DNA of 64,000 nucleotides, from contig NZ_CP076023.1 of NCBI RefSeq assembly GCF_018623035.1, positions 620,001 to 684,000 of the forward strand, read 5' to 3'. Position numbers and translations under genes: made by a program. Source of the stretch: Cellulomonas dongxiuzhuiae. GTDB lineage: Bacteria; Actinomycetota; Actinomycetes; Actinomycetales; Cellulomonadaceae. Below the pieces are notes generated by a model. That model was given only the letters and a program-made list of their open reading frames with translations, ran no database searches and was not told the origin of the DNA. Below, piece after piece: positions 8,405 through 15,889 of this stretch (position 1 is the stretch's first letter; the number at the start of each line of letters is the position of its first letter).

Positions 8405-9928
8405 ATGCCGACGCGTCCTGCCCTGCGCCGGTGCGCCCTCGTCGCCCTCGTCGCGCTCGGTCTGACCGGATGCGTCGCGCCGAAGCACCAGGCCTCGTCC
8501 CCGACCGCGGGCGCGTCGTCGTCCGCGACGTCCGACCCCGCGCTCGCCCGCTACTACGACCAGGTCCTGGAGTGGACGACCTGCGGTGACGAGCAGTGCG
8601 CCGACGCCACGGTGCCGCTCGACTGGGAGGACCCCGGCGGCGACACGATCACGATCGCGCTGCGCCGCGCCCCCGCGTCGGGCGGGTCGCCGGTCGGCTC
8701 CCTGCTGGTCAACCCCGGTGGCCCGGGGCGTTCCGCGATCGACACGATCGGCTTCTTCCGCCAGATCGTCTCGCGCGACGTGCTCGCGACCTACGACCTG
8801 GTCGCGTTCGACCCGCGCGGCGTGCAGCACTCGTCACCCGTCACGTGCGTGGACCCCGCCGGGCTCGACGAGCTCACGGCGTGGGTGCCGGACTGGTCGA
8901 CCGACGAGGGCATCGCCGAGGCGGTCGACCGCAACGGCGAGTTCGGCCGCGCGTGCCTGGACCGCACGGGTCCGCTGCTGGGCCACGTCGACACGGCCAG
9001 CGCGGCACGCGACATGGACGTGCTGCGCGCAGCGCTCGGGGACGAGGCGCTGACGTTCCTCGGCTTCTCGTACGGCACCGAGCTGGGTGCGACGTACGCG
9101 GCGCTGTTCCCCGAGCGCGTCGGCCGGTTCGTCCTGGACGGTGCGCTCGACCCCACCCTCGACTCGGGCCAGGTGGCCGCGGGGCAGGCCGCCGGTTTCG
9201 AGAGCGCCCTGCGCGCCTACGTGACGGACTGCCAGGCGGCCGCGTCGTGCCCGCTGGACGGTGACGTCGACGCCGGTCTCACGCAGATCGCGCGCATGTT
9301 CGACCGCGTCCGGGCCAACCCGCTGCCGACGGGGACGGAACGCGAGCTGACGTCGTCCCTCGCGTTCAGCGGGGTCGCTGCGGCCCTGTACGCGCAGTCG
9401 AGCTGGCCGCTGCTGACCCAGGCGCTGACCAAGGCGATCGACGCCGGTGACGGCTCGGTCCTGCTGCAGCTTGCGGACAGCTACTACGGGCGCGGGCCCG
9501 ACGGCACGTACGCGACGAACCAGAACGAGGCGTTCTCCGCGATCCTGTGCCTCGACGACCGGCCGTCGGCCGACCCGGCGGACATGCGGGCCGACGCCGC
9601 CGAGGTGGCGGCCGTCGCGCCGACGGTCGGTCAGTTCTTCTCCTACGGCGGCGTCTCGTGCGCACAGTGGCCGGTGCCGGCCGTGGGGTCGCTGGAGTCC
9701 TACGAGGCGCAGGGCGCCGCGCCGATCCTCGTCGTGGGCACCACCAACGACCCGGCGACGCCGTACGCGTGGGCGCAGTCGCTGTCGAAGCTGCTGTCGT
9801 CCGCCGTGCTGCTCACGTTCGAGGGTGAGGGGCACACCGCGTACGGGCGGTCGAACGCGTGCGTGAAGGACGCGGTGGACACCTACCTCCTGACGGGCGA
9901 GGCCCCGGCCGACGGGACGACCTGCTGA
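8405..9928 (+). CDS. Secreted alpha/beta-hydrolase lipoprotein, tripeptidyl-aminopeptidase (TAP) type
   Basis: A 507-residue exported hydrolase of peptidase family S33. The N-terminus is a lipoprotein signal with lipobox LTGC (Cys23), so the protein should be anchored to the outer face of the membrane. The alpha/beta-hydrolase core shows the oxyanion region LLVNPGGPGRS and the nucleophile elbow GFSYGTELG (Ser222). The C-terminal TAP domain supplies the likely acid and base residues in TTNDPATPYA and GEGHTAYGRS. The protein resembles Streptomyces tripeptidyl aminopeptidases and mycobacterial Hip1-like enzymes, so cleavage of peptides is more likely than of esters. It forms its own transcription unit after holB. 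Confidence 0.9.
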   Translation: MPTRPALRRCALVALVALGLTGCVAPKHQASSPTAGASSSATSDPALARYYDQVLEWTTCGDEQCADATVPLDWEDPGGDTITIALRRAPASGGSPVGSLLVNPGGPGRSAIDTIGFFRQIVSRDVLATYDLVAFDPRGVQHSSPVTCVDPAGLDELTAWVPDWSTDEGIAEAVDRNGEFGRACLDRTGPLLGHVDTASAARDMDVLRAALGDEALTFLGFSYGTELGATYAALFPERVGRFVLDGALDPTLDSGQVAAGQAAGFESALRAYVTDCQAAASCPLDGDVDAGLTQIARMFDRVRANPLPTGTERELTSSLAFSGVAAALYAQSSWPLLTQALTKAIDAGDGSVLLQLADSYYGRGPDGTYATNQNEAFSAILCLDDRPSADPADMRADAAEVAAVAPTVGQFFSYGGVSCAQWPVPAVGSLESYEAQGAAPILVVGTTNDPATPYAWAQSLSKLLSSAVLLTFEGEGHTAYGRSNACVKDAVDTYLLTGEAPADGTTC

Positions 9929-9930
9929 CT

Positions 9931-9959
9931 TTGGAGTCGGGGCGTGCGCCGGGTACAGT
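9931..9959 (+). promoter_or_regulatory. tRNA-Thr promoter (-35 TTGGAG, -10 TACAGT)
   Basis: TTGGAG at 9931-9936 and TACAGT at 9954-9959 are 17 bp apart, an ideal sigma-70 spacing, about 47 bp before the mature tRNA. Confidence 0.75.
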
Positions 9960-10006
9960 GGGCGCGCTCGCCGATCCACCGCGGTCCTCCGCGCCTCGAC
10001 GGCGAT

Positions 10007-10079
10007 GCCGCCTTAGCTCAGTCGGCAGAGCGTCTCACTCGTAATGAGAAGGTCTGGGGTTCGATTCCCCAAGGCGGCT
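10007..10079 (+). tRNA. tRNA-Thr, anticodon CGT
   Basis: A complete cloverleaf of 73 nt. The acceptor arms GCCGCCT and AGGCGGC pair, the D stem is GCTC/GAGC, and the anticodon stem TCTCA/TGAGA encloses loop CTCGTAA with the anticodon CGT at 10040-10042. The T stem TGGGG/CCCCA encloses TTCGATT. The discriminator base is T. The terminal CCA is not encoded. It decodes ACG, a frequent threonine codon in this GC-rich genome. Confidence 0.97.
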
Positions 10080-10090
10080 CAGCATGTGAC

Positions 10091-10122
10091 CTGCGGCTTC
10101 ACCCCTCGGGGTGGGGCCGCAG
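10091..10122 (+). terminator. Hairpin terminator after tRNA-Thr
   Basis: CTGCGGC (10091-10097) pairs with GCCGCAG (10116-10122), and CACCCC pairs with GGGGTG inside. It lies 11 bp after the tRNA. No T-tract follows. Confidence 0.65.
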
Positions 10123-10250
10123 AGTCGTCTCCGGGCCCGGTGGCGCGTGCCGACCCCCGGACCGAGGTCCCTGGTCCCTGCTCGGCGTCCTCCATAGCCT
10201 GCGGAGACGGCCCCGACGGCGGGGCATGGCGTCTCGGCAAGGAGGCCGAC

Positions 10251-10445
10251 ATGCGAGTTCGTCCGTACCACTCCGCGCGCAGCACGGCGGTGCACGTCTA
10301 CCACGAGGACGACGACTGCCCGGCAGGTCGGGCGGTCCCGTGGTTCGACAAGGTCGAGGGTCGGCGGGACTGCGAGCCCTGCCCGCAGTGCGTGGGGGCG
10401 GTGACGTCCTGCCTCGACCGCTCGGCGGCTGCGGAGGTGTCCTGA
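10251..10445 (+). CDS. Small cysteine-containing protein of unknown function
   Basis: A 64-residue protein that I cannot assign to a family. It has three Cys close together in DCEPCPQC plus others in DDDCPAG and VTSCLDR, an arrangement that could bind a metal or form disulfides. There is no signal peptide or membrane segment. The start is unusually well supported: AAGGAGG lies 5 nt before the ATG, one of the best ribosome binding sites in the window and a contrast to the many genes with none. The gene lies between the tRNA terminator and a leaderless membrane-protein gene, so it is probably transcribed alone. Confidence 0.7.
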   Translation: MRVRPYHSARSTAVHVYHEDDDCPAGRAVPWFDKVEGRRDCEPCPQCVGAVTSCLDRSAAAEVS

Positions 10446-10486
10446 CGGGGCACCGTCGACCGGCGACGGCGCGACGGTGCGCCCGC

Positions 10487-10492
10487 TAGGTT
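10487..10492 (+). promoter_or_regulatory. -10 box of a leaderless promoter (LiaF-like gene)
   Basis: TAGGTT ends 6 nt before the ATG at 10499. Confidence 0.65.
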
Positions 10493-10498
10493 GACCGT

Positions 10499-11218
10499 AT
10501 GGAGGCTCGCCGCTCGCTCGGTCAGGTGCTCGTCGGGGTGCTCGTGGTCCTCGCCGGGGTCGTGCTGCTGCTCGAGCGCAGCGGTGTCGTCGAGGTGGAC
10601 CTCGGGACCCTCGCAGGCACGCTGTGGCCGCTGCTCGTGGTGCTCGTAGGCGTGACGTCGCTGCTGCTGGTGCCGCGGGCGTGGTTCGGGCCCGTGGTCA
10701 TCACGGCCGCGGGCGTGGTGCTGCTGCTCGACCGGCTCGACGTGCTGGACGTGAGCGTCTGGGACTACCTGTGGCCGGTCTCGATCATCCTCATCGGGCT
10801 GGGCATCACGTTCGGCGCGGCCGGGCGCGGCGGCCAGGAGGACCGCATCACGGCGATCGCCTTCTGGTGGGGCTCGGAGCGACGCAGCCGCTCGCGCCGG
10901 TTCCGCTCCGCGAGCCTCACCGCGATCATGGGCGGCATCGACCTCGACCTGCGGGACGCGGACATCGAGGGGAGCGCCCGCATCGACGTCTTCACGTTCT
11001 GGGGCGGTGTCGACATCAAGGTGCCGCGCACGTGGGAGGTCCGGACCACCGGGCTGCCGCTGCTCGGCGGCTGGGAGAACAAGACCGAGCCGCCCGTGGG
11101 CGGCGGGCCGGTGCTCGACGTGCGGATCGTCAGCATCATGGCGGGTGCGGAGGTCAGGTACGGCAAGCAGAAGGCCGACGCGACCGCCGACGTGAGGGTC
11201 GAGGACGCGCCCGTCTGA
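10499..11218 (+). CDS. LiaF-like membrane protein
   Basis: A 239-residue membrane protein. The first half holds three or four hydrophobic segments, including VLVGVLVVLAGVVLLLERSG and a repeat-like VVITAAGVVLLLDRL, in the pattern of small LiaI/LiaF-type transmembrane domains. The second half is a soluble beta-rich domain (LTAIMGGIDLDLRDADIEG, DVFTFWGGVDIKVP, VRIVSIMAGAEVRYG) that matches the LiaF C-terminal domain, which often regulates cell-envelope stress two-component systems in Gram-positive bacteria. No LiaRS-type pair is adjacent, so the link to envelope stress here rests on family resemblance only. Confidence 0.8.
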   Translation: MEARRSLGQVLVGVLVVLAGVVLLLERSGVVEVDLGTLAGTLWPLLVVLVGVTSLLLVPRAWFGPVVITAAGVVLLLDRLDVLDVSVWDYLWPVSIILIGLGITFGAAGRGGQEDRITAIAFWWGSERRSRSRRFRSASLTAIMGGIDLDLRDADIEGSARIDVFTFWGGVDIKVPRTWEVRTTGLPLLGGWENKTEPPVGGGPVLDVRIVSIMAGAEVRYGKQKADATADVRVEDAPV

Positions 11219-11235
11219 ACCCCGTCCGCGGCGCG

Positions 11236-11580
11236 TCAGCGGCCGACGTACGCAAGGGACTCCGCGAGCCGGTCGTGCCAGACCCGGGTGTCGTCCGACA
11301 CGATCGCGACCCACTCGCGCATCGGCGGGCGGTCCGACGGGAACGCGAGGCCGTCACCCGACGCGAGGAGCGCTGCGACGCGCGCGGCCGGCAGCTTGAC
11401 GACCAGACGGTCCTCCGGCGTGAAGGCCGCGATCCGACCGTGCACGCGCAGCGTCGCGGTACCGAAGTGCCGCGGACCGGCGGCCGGCATCACGACCCCG
11501 GGCAGGTCCGCGAACGCTGCGGACACCGCGTGCAGGCGCGCCTCGGCGGCCGCGTGCGCGGGTGTGCTCCGCTCGGTCAT
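11236..11580 (-). CDS. YjbR/TfoX-fold small protein
   Basis: A 114-residue soluble protein. The order of elements fits the MmcQ/YjbR or TfoX N-terminal fold: a helix (AAEARLHAVSAAFADLPGV), a beta hairpin beginning HFGTATLRVHGRIAAF, a strand PEDRLVVKL, and a C-terminal DRPPMREWVAI plus helix. Proteins of this fold have no agreed function. The ATG at 11580 is favoured over one 30 bp upstream because a TACGCT box lies 6 nt before it. It converges on the LiaF-like gene with 17 bp between the stops. Confidence 0.65.
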   Translation of the reverse strand: MTERSTPAHAAAEARLHAVSAAFADLPGVVMPAAGPRHFGTATLRVHGRIAAFTPEDRLVVKLPAARVAALLASGDGLAFPSDRPPMREWVAIVSDDTRVWHDRLAESLAYVGR

Positions 11581-11586
11581 GCGCCG

Positions 11587-11592
11587 AGCGTA
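11587..11592 (-). promoter_or_regulatory. -10 box of a leaderless promoter (YjbR/TfoX-like gene)
   Basis: On the minus strand TACGCT ends 6 nt before the ATG at 11580. Confidence 0.6.
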
Positions 11593-11627
11593 GGACCGGC
11601 CGGCCGACACCGCCCGGCCGACGCCGG

Positions 11628-13211
11628 CTACAGGACGGGCGCCGACTGCCCGACGACCTGCGGCCCACCGACCTCGTGACCACCGAGCTCGTCGTGCACG
11701 AACGAGTGCGCGACGCGGATGCCCGGGCGTCCGGCGGAGGACGCGTCGACGACGACCCGGGGGTACGGGCGCGACCCGTCGGCGGGGCTCGTCCAGGCGA
11801 TGGCCGCGGCCGTGTAACCGCCGCTGCGTGCGGCGTCGCGCGCCTGCGTGGCGCCCGCGTCGGTGTGGACGAAGTCGATGACCTCGACGTCATTGCCCTC
11901 CCGCACCAGCACGAACGGCGCGCAGCCGGCGGCGTCGCGGACGGCACGGTCGAGGGCCAGCTCCAGGGCGCGCAGCGCCAGGTCCTGCACCCGCTCCGAC
12001 GGGCGGTGCGGCAGGTCCTCCGGGGTGAGCGCCTGCTGCGACGTCACGGGCATGCCGCGACCCGGCGTGGGGTAGGCGCTGGTCGCGGGCGTGGGCTCCC
12101 ACGGTTCCGGCGCCGCCGTCTCGGTCTCGGGCTCCGGAGCGGCGTCCTCGACGAACGTGGGGGTCCAGGCCTCGGTCTCGGGCTCCGGTGCGGTGTCCTC
12201 GACGAACGTCGGGGTCCAGGCCTCGGTCTCGGCCTCCGACGTGGTGTTCTCGACGAGCGTGGGGGTCCACGCGGCCGTCTCGGTGTCGGGCTCCGGCGTG
12301 GTGTCTTCGACGAACGTCGGGGTCCAGGCCTCGGTCTCGGGCTCCGGCGTGGTGTTCTCGACGAGCGTGGGGGTCCACGCGGCCGTCTCGGTGTCGGGCT
12401 CCGGCGTGGTGTCTTCGACGAACGTCGGGGTCCAGGCCTCGGTCCCGGCCTCCGGCGTGGTGTTCTCGACGAGCGTCGGGGTCCACGCGGCCGTCTCGGC
12501 CTCGGGCTCCGGAGCGGCGTCCTCGACGAACGTCGGGGTCCACGCGGCGGTCTCGGGCTCGGTCCGGACCTCCGCCTCGCGGGTGGGCGGCTCGTCGTCG
12601 ACAGCCGGGTCAGTGCTCTGGGTGTCCGCGACGAATGTCGGGGCCCACACCGCCCCTGACGTCGGTGTGACGCCGGGCTCGGGCTGCGCGGTGGCGTCCG
12701 CCACGGCAGCCTCGGGCGCGTCGGGCGCGTCGGGGGACGCGTGCGGCGTCGGGACCTGCGGGCGCCCGGCCTGGAGGTGGGCCGCCGCGCGCTGGACGTA
12801 GTCGACGGTCCACCCGGACGAGCGCACCCGCCAGCGGGCGTGCGCGTCGAGCACCGGCAGGACGGGCATGTGCGGGCGGTCGAGCAGCAGGACGCCGGGG
12901 GTCGCGCCGTCCGGGCCCGGGCACATCCGCCAGACGGCGTCGGCGACCGACGCCACGAGCAGGTCGCCCACGGCGATGCCGATCGCGGCGACCACGCCCG
13001 CCGGGGTCGGGACCTGCGGCGGGTGGGTCTGGAGCAGGCGCTCCCACCGGGCGTCGAGGGCTGCGGCGTCGCTCGCGTCGGTGCCGTCGCCGCGCAGCCA
13101 GTCACGCAACCGGTCGAGGTGGGCGGACTCGCCGTCCGTCAGCGGTCGGGCGAGCGCGGAGGCGGCGGGTACGGCGGACCTCGCCGCGAGCGCGGGCGAG
13201 AGTCTGTCCAT
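11628..13211 (-). CDS. DUF3806 protein with eight WTPT repeats and an unknown C-terminal domain
   Basis: A 527-residue cytoplasmic-looking protein without signal or membrane segment. Residues of about 30-155 resemble DUF3806: a helical start (DRLRDWLRGD), IGIAVGDLLV, DAVWRM, PVLPVLDAHARWR. A Pro/Glu/Thr-rich middle follows, with eight copies of AWTPT(F/L)VE(D/N)xxxPExxTE in 17- and 19-residue units. The C-terminal 130 residues (LELALDRAVRDAAGC, NDVEVIDFVHTD, RVVVDASSAG) form a folded domain I do not recognise. The function is unknown. A second DUF3806 gene lies at 22466-23248 with the same promoter layout. The start is set by a GATGAT box 6 nt upstream. Confidence 0.7.
   Translation of the reverse strand: MDRLSPALAARSAVPAASALARPLTDGESAHLDRLRDWLRGDGTDASDAAALDARWERLLQTHPPQVPTPAGVVAAIGIAVGDLLVASVADAVWRMCPGPDGATPGVLLLDRPHMPVLPVLDAHARWRVRSSGWTVDYVQRAAAHLQAGRPQVPTPHASPDAPDAPEAAVADATAQPEPGVTPTSGAVWAPTFVADTQSTDPAVDDEPPTREAEVRTEPETAAWTPTFVEDAAPEPEAETAAWTPTLVENTTPEAGTEAWTPTFVEDTTPEPDTETAAWTPTLVENTTPEPETEAWTPTFVEDTTPEPDTETAAWTPTLVENTTSEAETEAWTPTFVEDTAPEPETEAWTPTFVEDAAPEPETETAAPEPWEPTPATSAYPTPGRGMPVTSQQALTPEDLPHRPSERVQDLALRALELALDRAVRDAAGCAPFVLVREGNDVEVIDFVHTDAGATQARDAARSGGYTAAAIAWTSPADGSRPYPRVVVDASSAGRPGIRVAHSFVHDELGGHEVGGPQVVGQSAPVL
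12112..12545 (-). repeat. Intragenic repeats, eight copies of a 51- or 57-bp unit
   Basis: The DNA for the eight WTPT repeats alternates a 57-bp unit (TFVED...TETA) and a 51-bp unit (TLVEN...TE). Neighbouring pairs are nearly identical at the nucleotide level, especially across 12240-12460, which suggests recent expansion of a 108-bp double unit. Confidence 0.8.
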
Positions 13212-13217
13212 GCCGGG

Positions 13218-13223
13218 ATCATC
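13218..13223 (-). promoter_or_regulatory. GATGAT box, candidate leaderless -10 (DUF3806/WTPT gene)
   Basis: On the minus strand GATGAT is followed by CCCGGC and the ATG at 13211. The second DUF3806 gene has GATGGT, the same CCCGGC and ATG. Confidence 0.45.
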
Positions 13224-13279
13224 GGCGTGCACGGCCGTCCGCTTGAGCCCCCGGACGTGTGACGTCACCAGGTGCGGGT

Positions 13280-13306
13280 TAGCGTGGTCGTCCATCCCCG
13301 GGGAGG
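13280..13306 (+). promoter_or_regulatory. -10 box TAGCGT and ribosome binding site GGGGAGG before the VanY gene
   Basis: TAGCGT at 13280-13285 and GGGGAGG at 13300-13306 stand in correct order before codon ATC at 13312, 5 nt after the GGGGAGG. No ATG, GTG or TTG lies in frame near this point. Confidence 0.5.
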
Positions 13307-13311
13307 TCGTC

Positions 13312-14352
13312 ATCCGTCGCGTCGCCGTCGCCGCCGTCGTCGCCGTCTCGATCGCCGTCGGCGTGGGAGGCGGGGCCACCGCGTGGACCGCCGCCGAGCG
13401 CCGGGAGGCCGTGGGGCTGCGGGAGGCCGCGCAGGCGCGGGTCGAGCGCGCGCTCGGCGCGGTGCACGACGACTCCACGGCCCGGGTCGCGTGGACGACG
13501 ACCTCGGACGTGGCCGGTGCGCAGGCGCTGCAGACCGGCGCTCGCGCCGCCCTGGCCGCAGCGGTCGCGCAGGGGCGGCTCACCGTCGAGGAGTCCGTGG
13601 GTGGGGTCGGTGAGGACGACACTCCCCGGGCGGCGCTCGTCGCCCGGCTGGACGCCGCGGAGGTGGCGGCGCCCACCGCCTCGCCGACGCTCGCGCGCCG
13701 GCTCACGGCCGAGGTCGTCGAGGCCGAGCAGGCGGTGCACGCGGCCGTGGCCGCCGAGGCGGAACGCGTCGCCGCGGCCGAGCAGGCGGCTGCACGCCAG
13801 GCGGCGCGTGCTGCGGCGCCCGCGGTGCGGCCACGGGCGGCGGCGGCCACGGGCGGCTCGTCGACGGGCACCGACAGGTGCGCGACGACGTACGGCGGCC
13901 CCGCGTTCTACACGTCCGCACCGACCGAGGGCGGCGACGGGTCGAACGGCCGTCTCCCGGCGTCCGCGCTGTCCGCGGTCTCGTGGGCGCGGGACTCGCG
14001 CGGCACACCGTTCTACCTGCGCTCGGACGCCACCGCGGCGCTCGAGCGGCTCAACGTGGCGTTCCGCGCGGCCCTGGGCCACCACCTCGCGCTCGACCTC
14101 ACGTACCGCGACCACGACACCCAGGTCGCGATGCGCGCGGCCCTCGGCTCGGTCGCGGCCGTCCCCGGCACGTCGTCGCACGGGACCGGGCTGGCGCTCG
14201 ACGTGCCGGAGCTGCCGTGCACCTACGGCTGGGACTCGCCCGCGCGGGCGTGGCTCGTGGCGAACGGCCCCGCCTACGGCTGGGTGTCGCCCACGTGGGC
14301 GCGGCAGAACGGCTCGAACCCCGAGTACTGGCACTACGAGTACCGCGGCTGA
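13312..14352 (+). CDS. VanY-type D-Ala-D-Ala carboxypeptidase (M15), apparently with an ATC start
   Basis: An exported zinc peptidase of 346 residues that should trim D-Ala from peptidoglycan stem peptides. A signal sequence (RRVAVAAVVAVSIAVGVGG) is followed by an alanine-rich, probably coiled-coil region (about 85-165), and the M15 domain occupies the last 170 residues. Zinc ligands are His290 and Asp297 in SHGTGLALD and His341 in EYWHYEY. A promoter and ribosome binding site point to ATC at 13312 as the first codon. The only upstream in-frame ATG (13210) lies ahead of the -10 box and would add an odd 34-residue leader. A sequencing error or an ATG-to-ATC mutation is the alternative explanation. 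It is divergent from the DUF3806 gene. Confidence 0.75.
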   Translation: MRRVAVAAVVAVSIAVGVGGGATAWTAAERREAVGLREAAQARVERALGAVHDDSTARVAWTTTSDVAGAQALQTGARAALAAAVAQGRLTVEESVGGVGEDDTPRAALVARLDAAEVAAPTASPTLARRLTAEVVEAEQAVHAAVAAEAERVAAAEQAAARQAARAAAPAVRPRAAAATGGSSTGTDRCATTYGGPAFYTSAPTEGGDGSNGRLPASALSAVSWARDSRGTPFYLRSDATAALERLNVAFRAALGHHLALDLTYRDHDTQVAMRAALGSVAAVPGTSSHGTGLALDVPELPCTYGWDSPARAWLVANGPAYGWVSPTWARQNGSNPEYWHYEYRG

Positions 14353-14380
14353 CGGGCACGAGGCGCCCCACGCGCCGGTG

Positions 14381-15445
14381 TCAGCGCGGGCGGTCGCGGT
14401 CCTTGCTGGGCTGCACGCGCTTGGGCTCGCCGGGCATCTTGGGGTACTCGGGCGGGTACGGCAGGTCGCCGTGGCCCTCGTCGCGCTCCTGCCGGTCGGC
14501 CAGCTCGAGCAGCGAGTCGAGGCGGTAGCGGGGCGCGGTGTGCGCGACGAGCCGGGAGTGCAGGTCCCCGACGGCGGCGAACCGCTCGGGCATCGTCAGG
14601 ACGTCGAAGTCGTCAGGGTGCACGTCCGGCACCTCGTCCCAGGTCAGCGGTGCGGACACCGTGGCCCGCGGGTTCGATCGGATGGAGTACGCCGAGGCGA
14701 TCGTGCGGTCGCGCGCCATCTGGTTGTAGTCGACGAAGATCTTGGCGCCGCGCTCCTCCTTCCACCACTTCATCGTGACCTCGTCCGGCAGGCGCCGCTC
14801 GAGCTCGCGGCCGAACGCGATGGTCGCCCGGCGCGCGTCGGTGAACGACCACGCGGGCTCGATGGGCACGAAGACGTGCAGGCCCCGGCCCCCGGACGTC
14901 TTGGGGAACCCCTCGAGGCCGTGCTCGGCGAGCAGCTCGCGCACGTGGGGGGCGACGCGAGCCGCGTCGGCGAAGTCGGTGCCGGGCTGCGGGTCGAGGT
15001 CGATGCGGACCTGGTCGGGGTTCTCCACGTCGTCGCGGACGACCGGCCACGGGTGGAACGTCAGCGTGCCGAGGTTGGCCGCCCACGCGACGACCGCGAG
15101 CTCGGTCGGGGCGACCTCGTCGGCGGTCCGGCCCGACGGGAAGGCGATGCGCGACGTCTCCACGTACTCCGGCGCGCCCTGCGGCACGCGCTTCTGGTAG
15201 AACGCGTCGCCCGAGGAGTCCTGCCGCGTGGCCATCCGCGCACCCTCGAACACGCCCTTGGGCCAGCGCTCGAGCGTCGTCGGCCGGTGCAGCAGGGCCC
15301 CGAGGACGCCGTCGCCGACGTCGAGGAAGTACTGCACGACGTCGAGCTTGGTCAGGCCGCGCTCCGGGAACACGACGCGGTCCGGGCTGCTGACGCGAAC
15401 CGTCCGGCCGCGCACGTCCAGCTCCAACGCGGGGGTCTGTGCCAT
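14381..15445 (-). CDS. LigD-type polymerase/primase domain protein (non-homologous end joining)
   Basis: A 354-residue stand-alone polymerase domain of the LigD (archaeo-eukaryotic primase) family, which fills ends with nucleotides or ribonucleotides during Ku-dependent double-strand-break repair. Visible motifs are the catalytic acids of IDLDPQPG, the family segment FPKTSGGRGLHVFVPI, and the downstream VTMKWWKEERGAKIFVDYNQ. Ligase and phosphoesterase domains are absent. Actinobacteria often encode these separately from Ku, but neither Ku nor the ligase lies in this window. The C-terminal 30 residues are charged and Pro-rich. The start is fixed by TACGGT 7 nt upstream. It converges on the VanY gene. 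Confidence 0.92.
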   Translation of the reverse strand: MAQTPALELDVRGRTVRVSSPDRVVFPERGLTKLDVVQYFLDVGDGVLGALLHRPTTLERWPKGVFEGARMATRQDSSGDAFYQKRVPQGAPEYVETSRIAFPSGRTADEVAPTELAVVAWAANLGTLTFHPWPVVRDDVENPDQVRIDLDPQPGTDFADAARVAPHVRELLAEHGLEGFPKTSGGRGLHVFVPIEPAWSFTDARRATIAFGRELERRLPDEVTMKWWKEERGAKIFVDYNQMARDRTIASAYSIRSNPRATVSAPLTWDEVPDVHPDDFDVLTMPERFAAVGDLHSRLVAHTAPRYRLDSLLELADRQERDEGHGDLPYPPEYPKMPGEPKRVQPSKDRDRPR

Positions 15446-15452
15446 GGCTCAC

Positions 15453-15458
15453 ACCGTA
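15453..15458 (-). promoter_or_regulatory. -10 box of a leaderless promoter (LigD-type polymerase)
   Basis: On the minus strand TACGGT ends 7 nt before the ATG at 15445. Confidence 0.6.
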
Positions 15459-15583
15459 GGGCCGAGCGCCGACACCCGCTGCCCGGGGTCAGGGGCAGGT
15501 TCAGGGGCGGATGGGGGACCACCCCGGAGGCGCGCCGTCACCGCGGGCGCCAGACTCGACCCACCGACGCAGGAGGAGGACGC

Positions 15584-15817
15584 ATGGACGGCGTACGAGA
15601 GGCATTCGCACGAGCAGGGTTGTCGCGGCCGTACACGGGGCGCTGGCTGGCCGGCGTGTGCGCAGGGGTGGCGGCCCGTCTGGGGATCGACGCCTGGATC
15701 GTGCGGATCGCGCTGCTCGTGCTGCTCGTGCTCCCGGGCAGCCCCTTCCTCATCTACGCGATCCTGTGGATCTGCATGCCGCCCCAGGGCTGGGTCGCCC
15801 CGGTCCGCACGCCCTGA
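15584..15817 (+). CDS. PspC-domain membrane protein
   Basis: A 77-residue protein consisting of one PspC domain: the conserved GRWLAGVCAGVAARLGIDAWIVRI, then a hydrophobic helix (ALLVLLVLPGSPFLIYAILW) and a short tail ending in ICMPPQGW. PspC domains serve as membrane partners in envelope-stress responses, but this small form may simply be a membrane protein of unknown role. The start has a strong ribosome binding site (AGGAGGAGGA, ending 3 nt before the ATG). It precedes the RsbW-like gene by about 70 bp in the same direction. Confidence 0.85.
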   Translation: MDGVREAFARAGLSRPYTGRWLAGVCAGVAARLGIDAWIVRIALLVLLVLPGSPFLIYAILWICMPPQGWVAPVRTP

Positions 15818-15889
15818 GCCACCCGGTCAGGTGTCCACGTCGTGGGTCCCGAGCGGCGCGACTGCCTCCCGTCGGGCACCCTGGTGACC

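Noticed and set aside
10007..10079. An integrated element using tRNA-Thr as attachment site
   Set aside because: No integrase gene lies near and I find no repeat of the tRNA 3' end downstream within the window.
12112..12545. Regularly spaced repeats that could suggest a CRISPR array
   Set aside because: The repeats are multiples of three, lie in frame and encode the WTPT peptide. There are no unique spacers and no cas genes.
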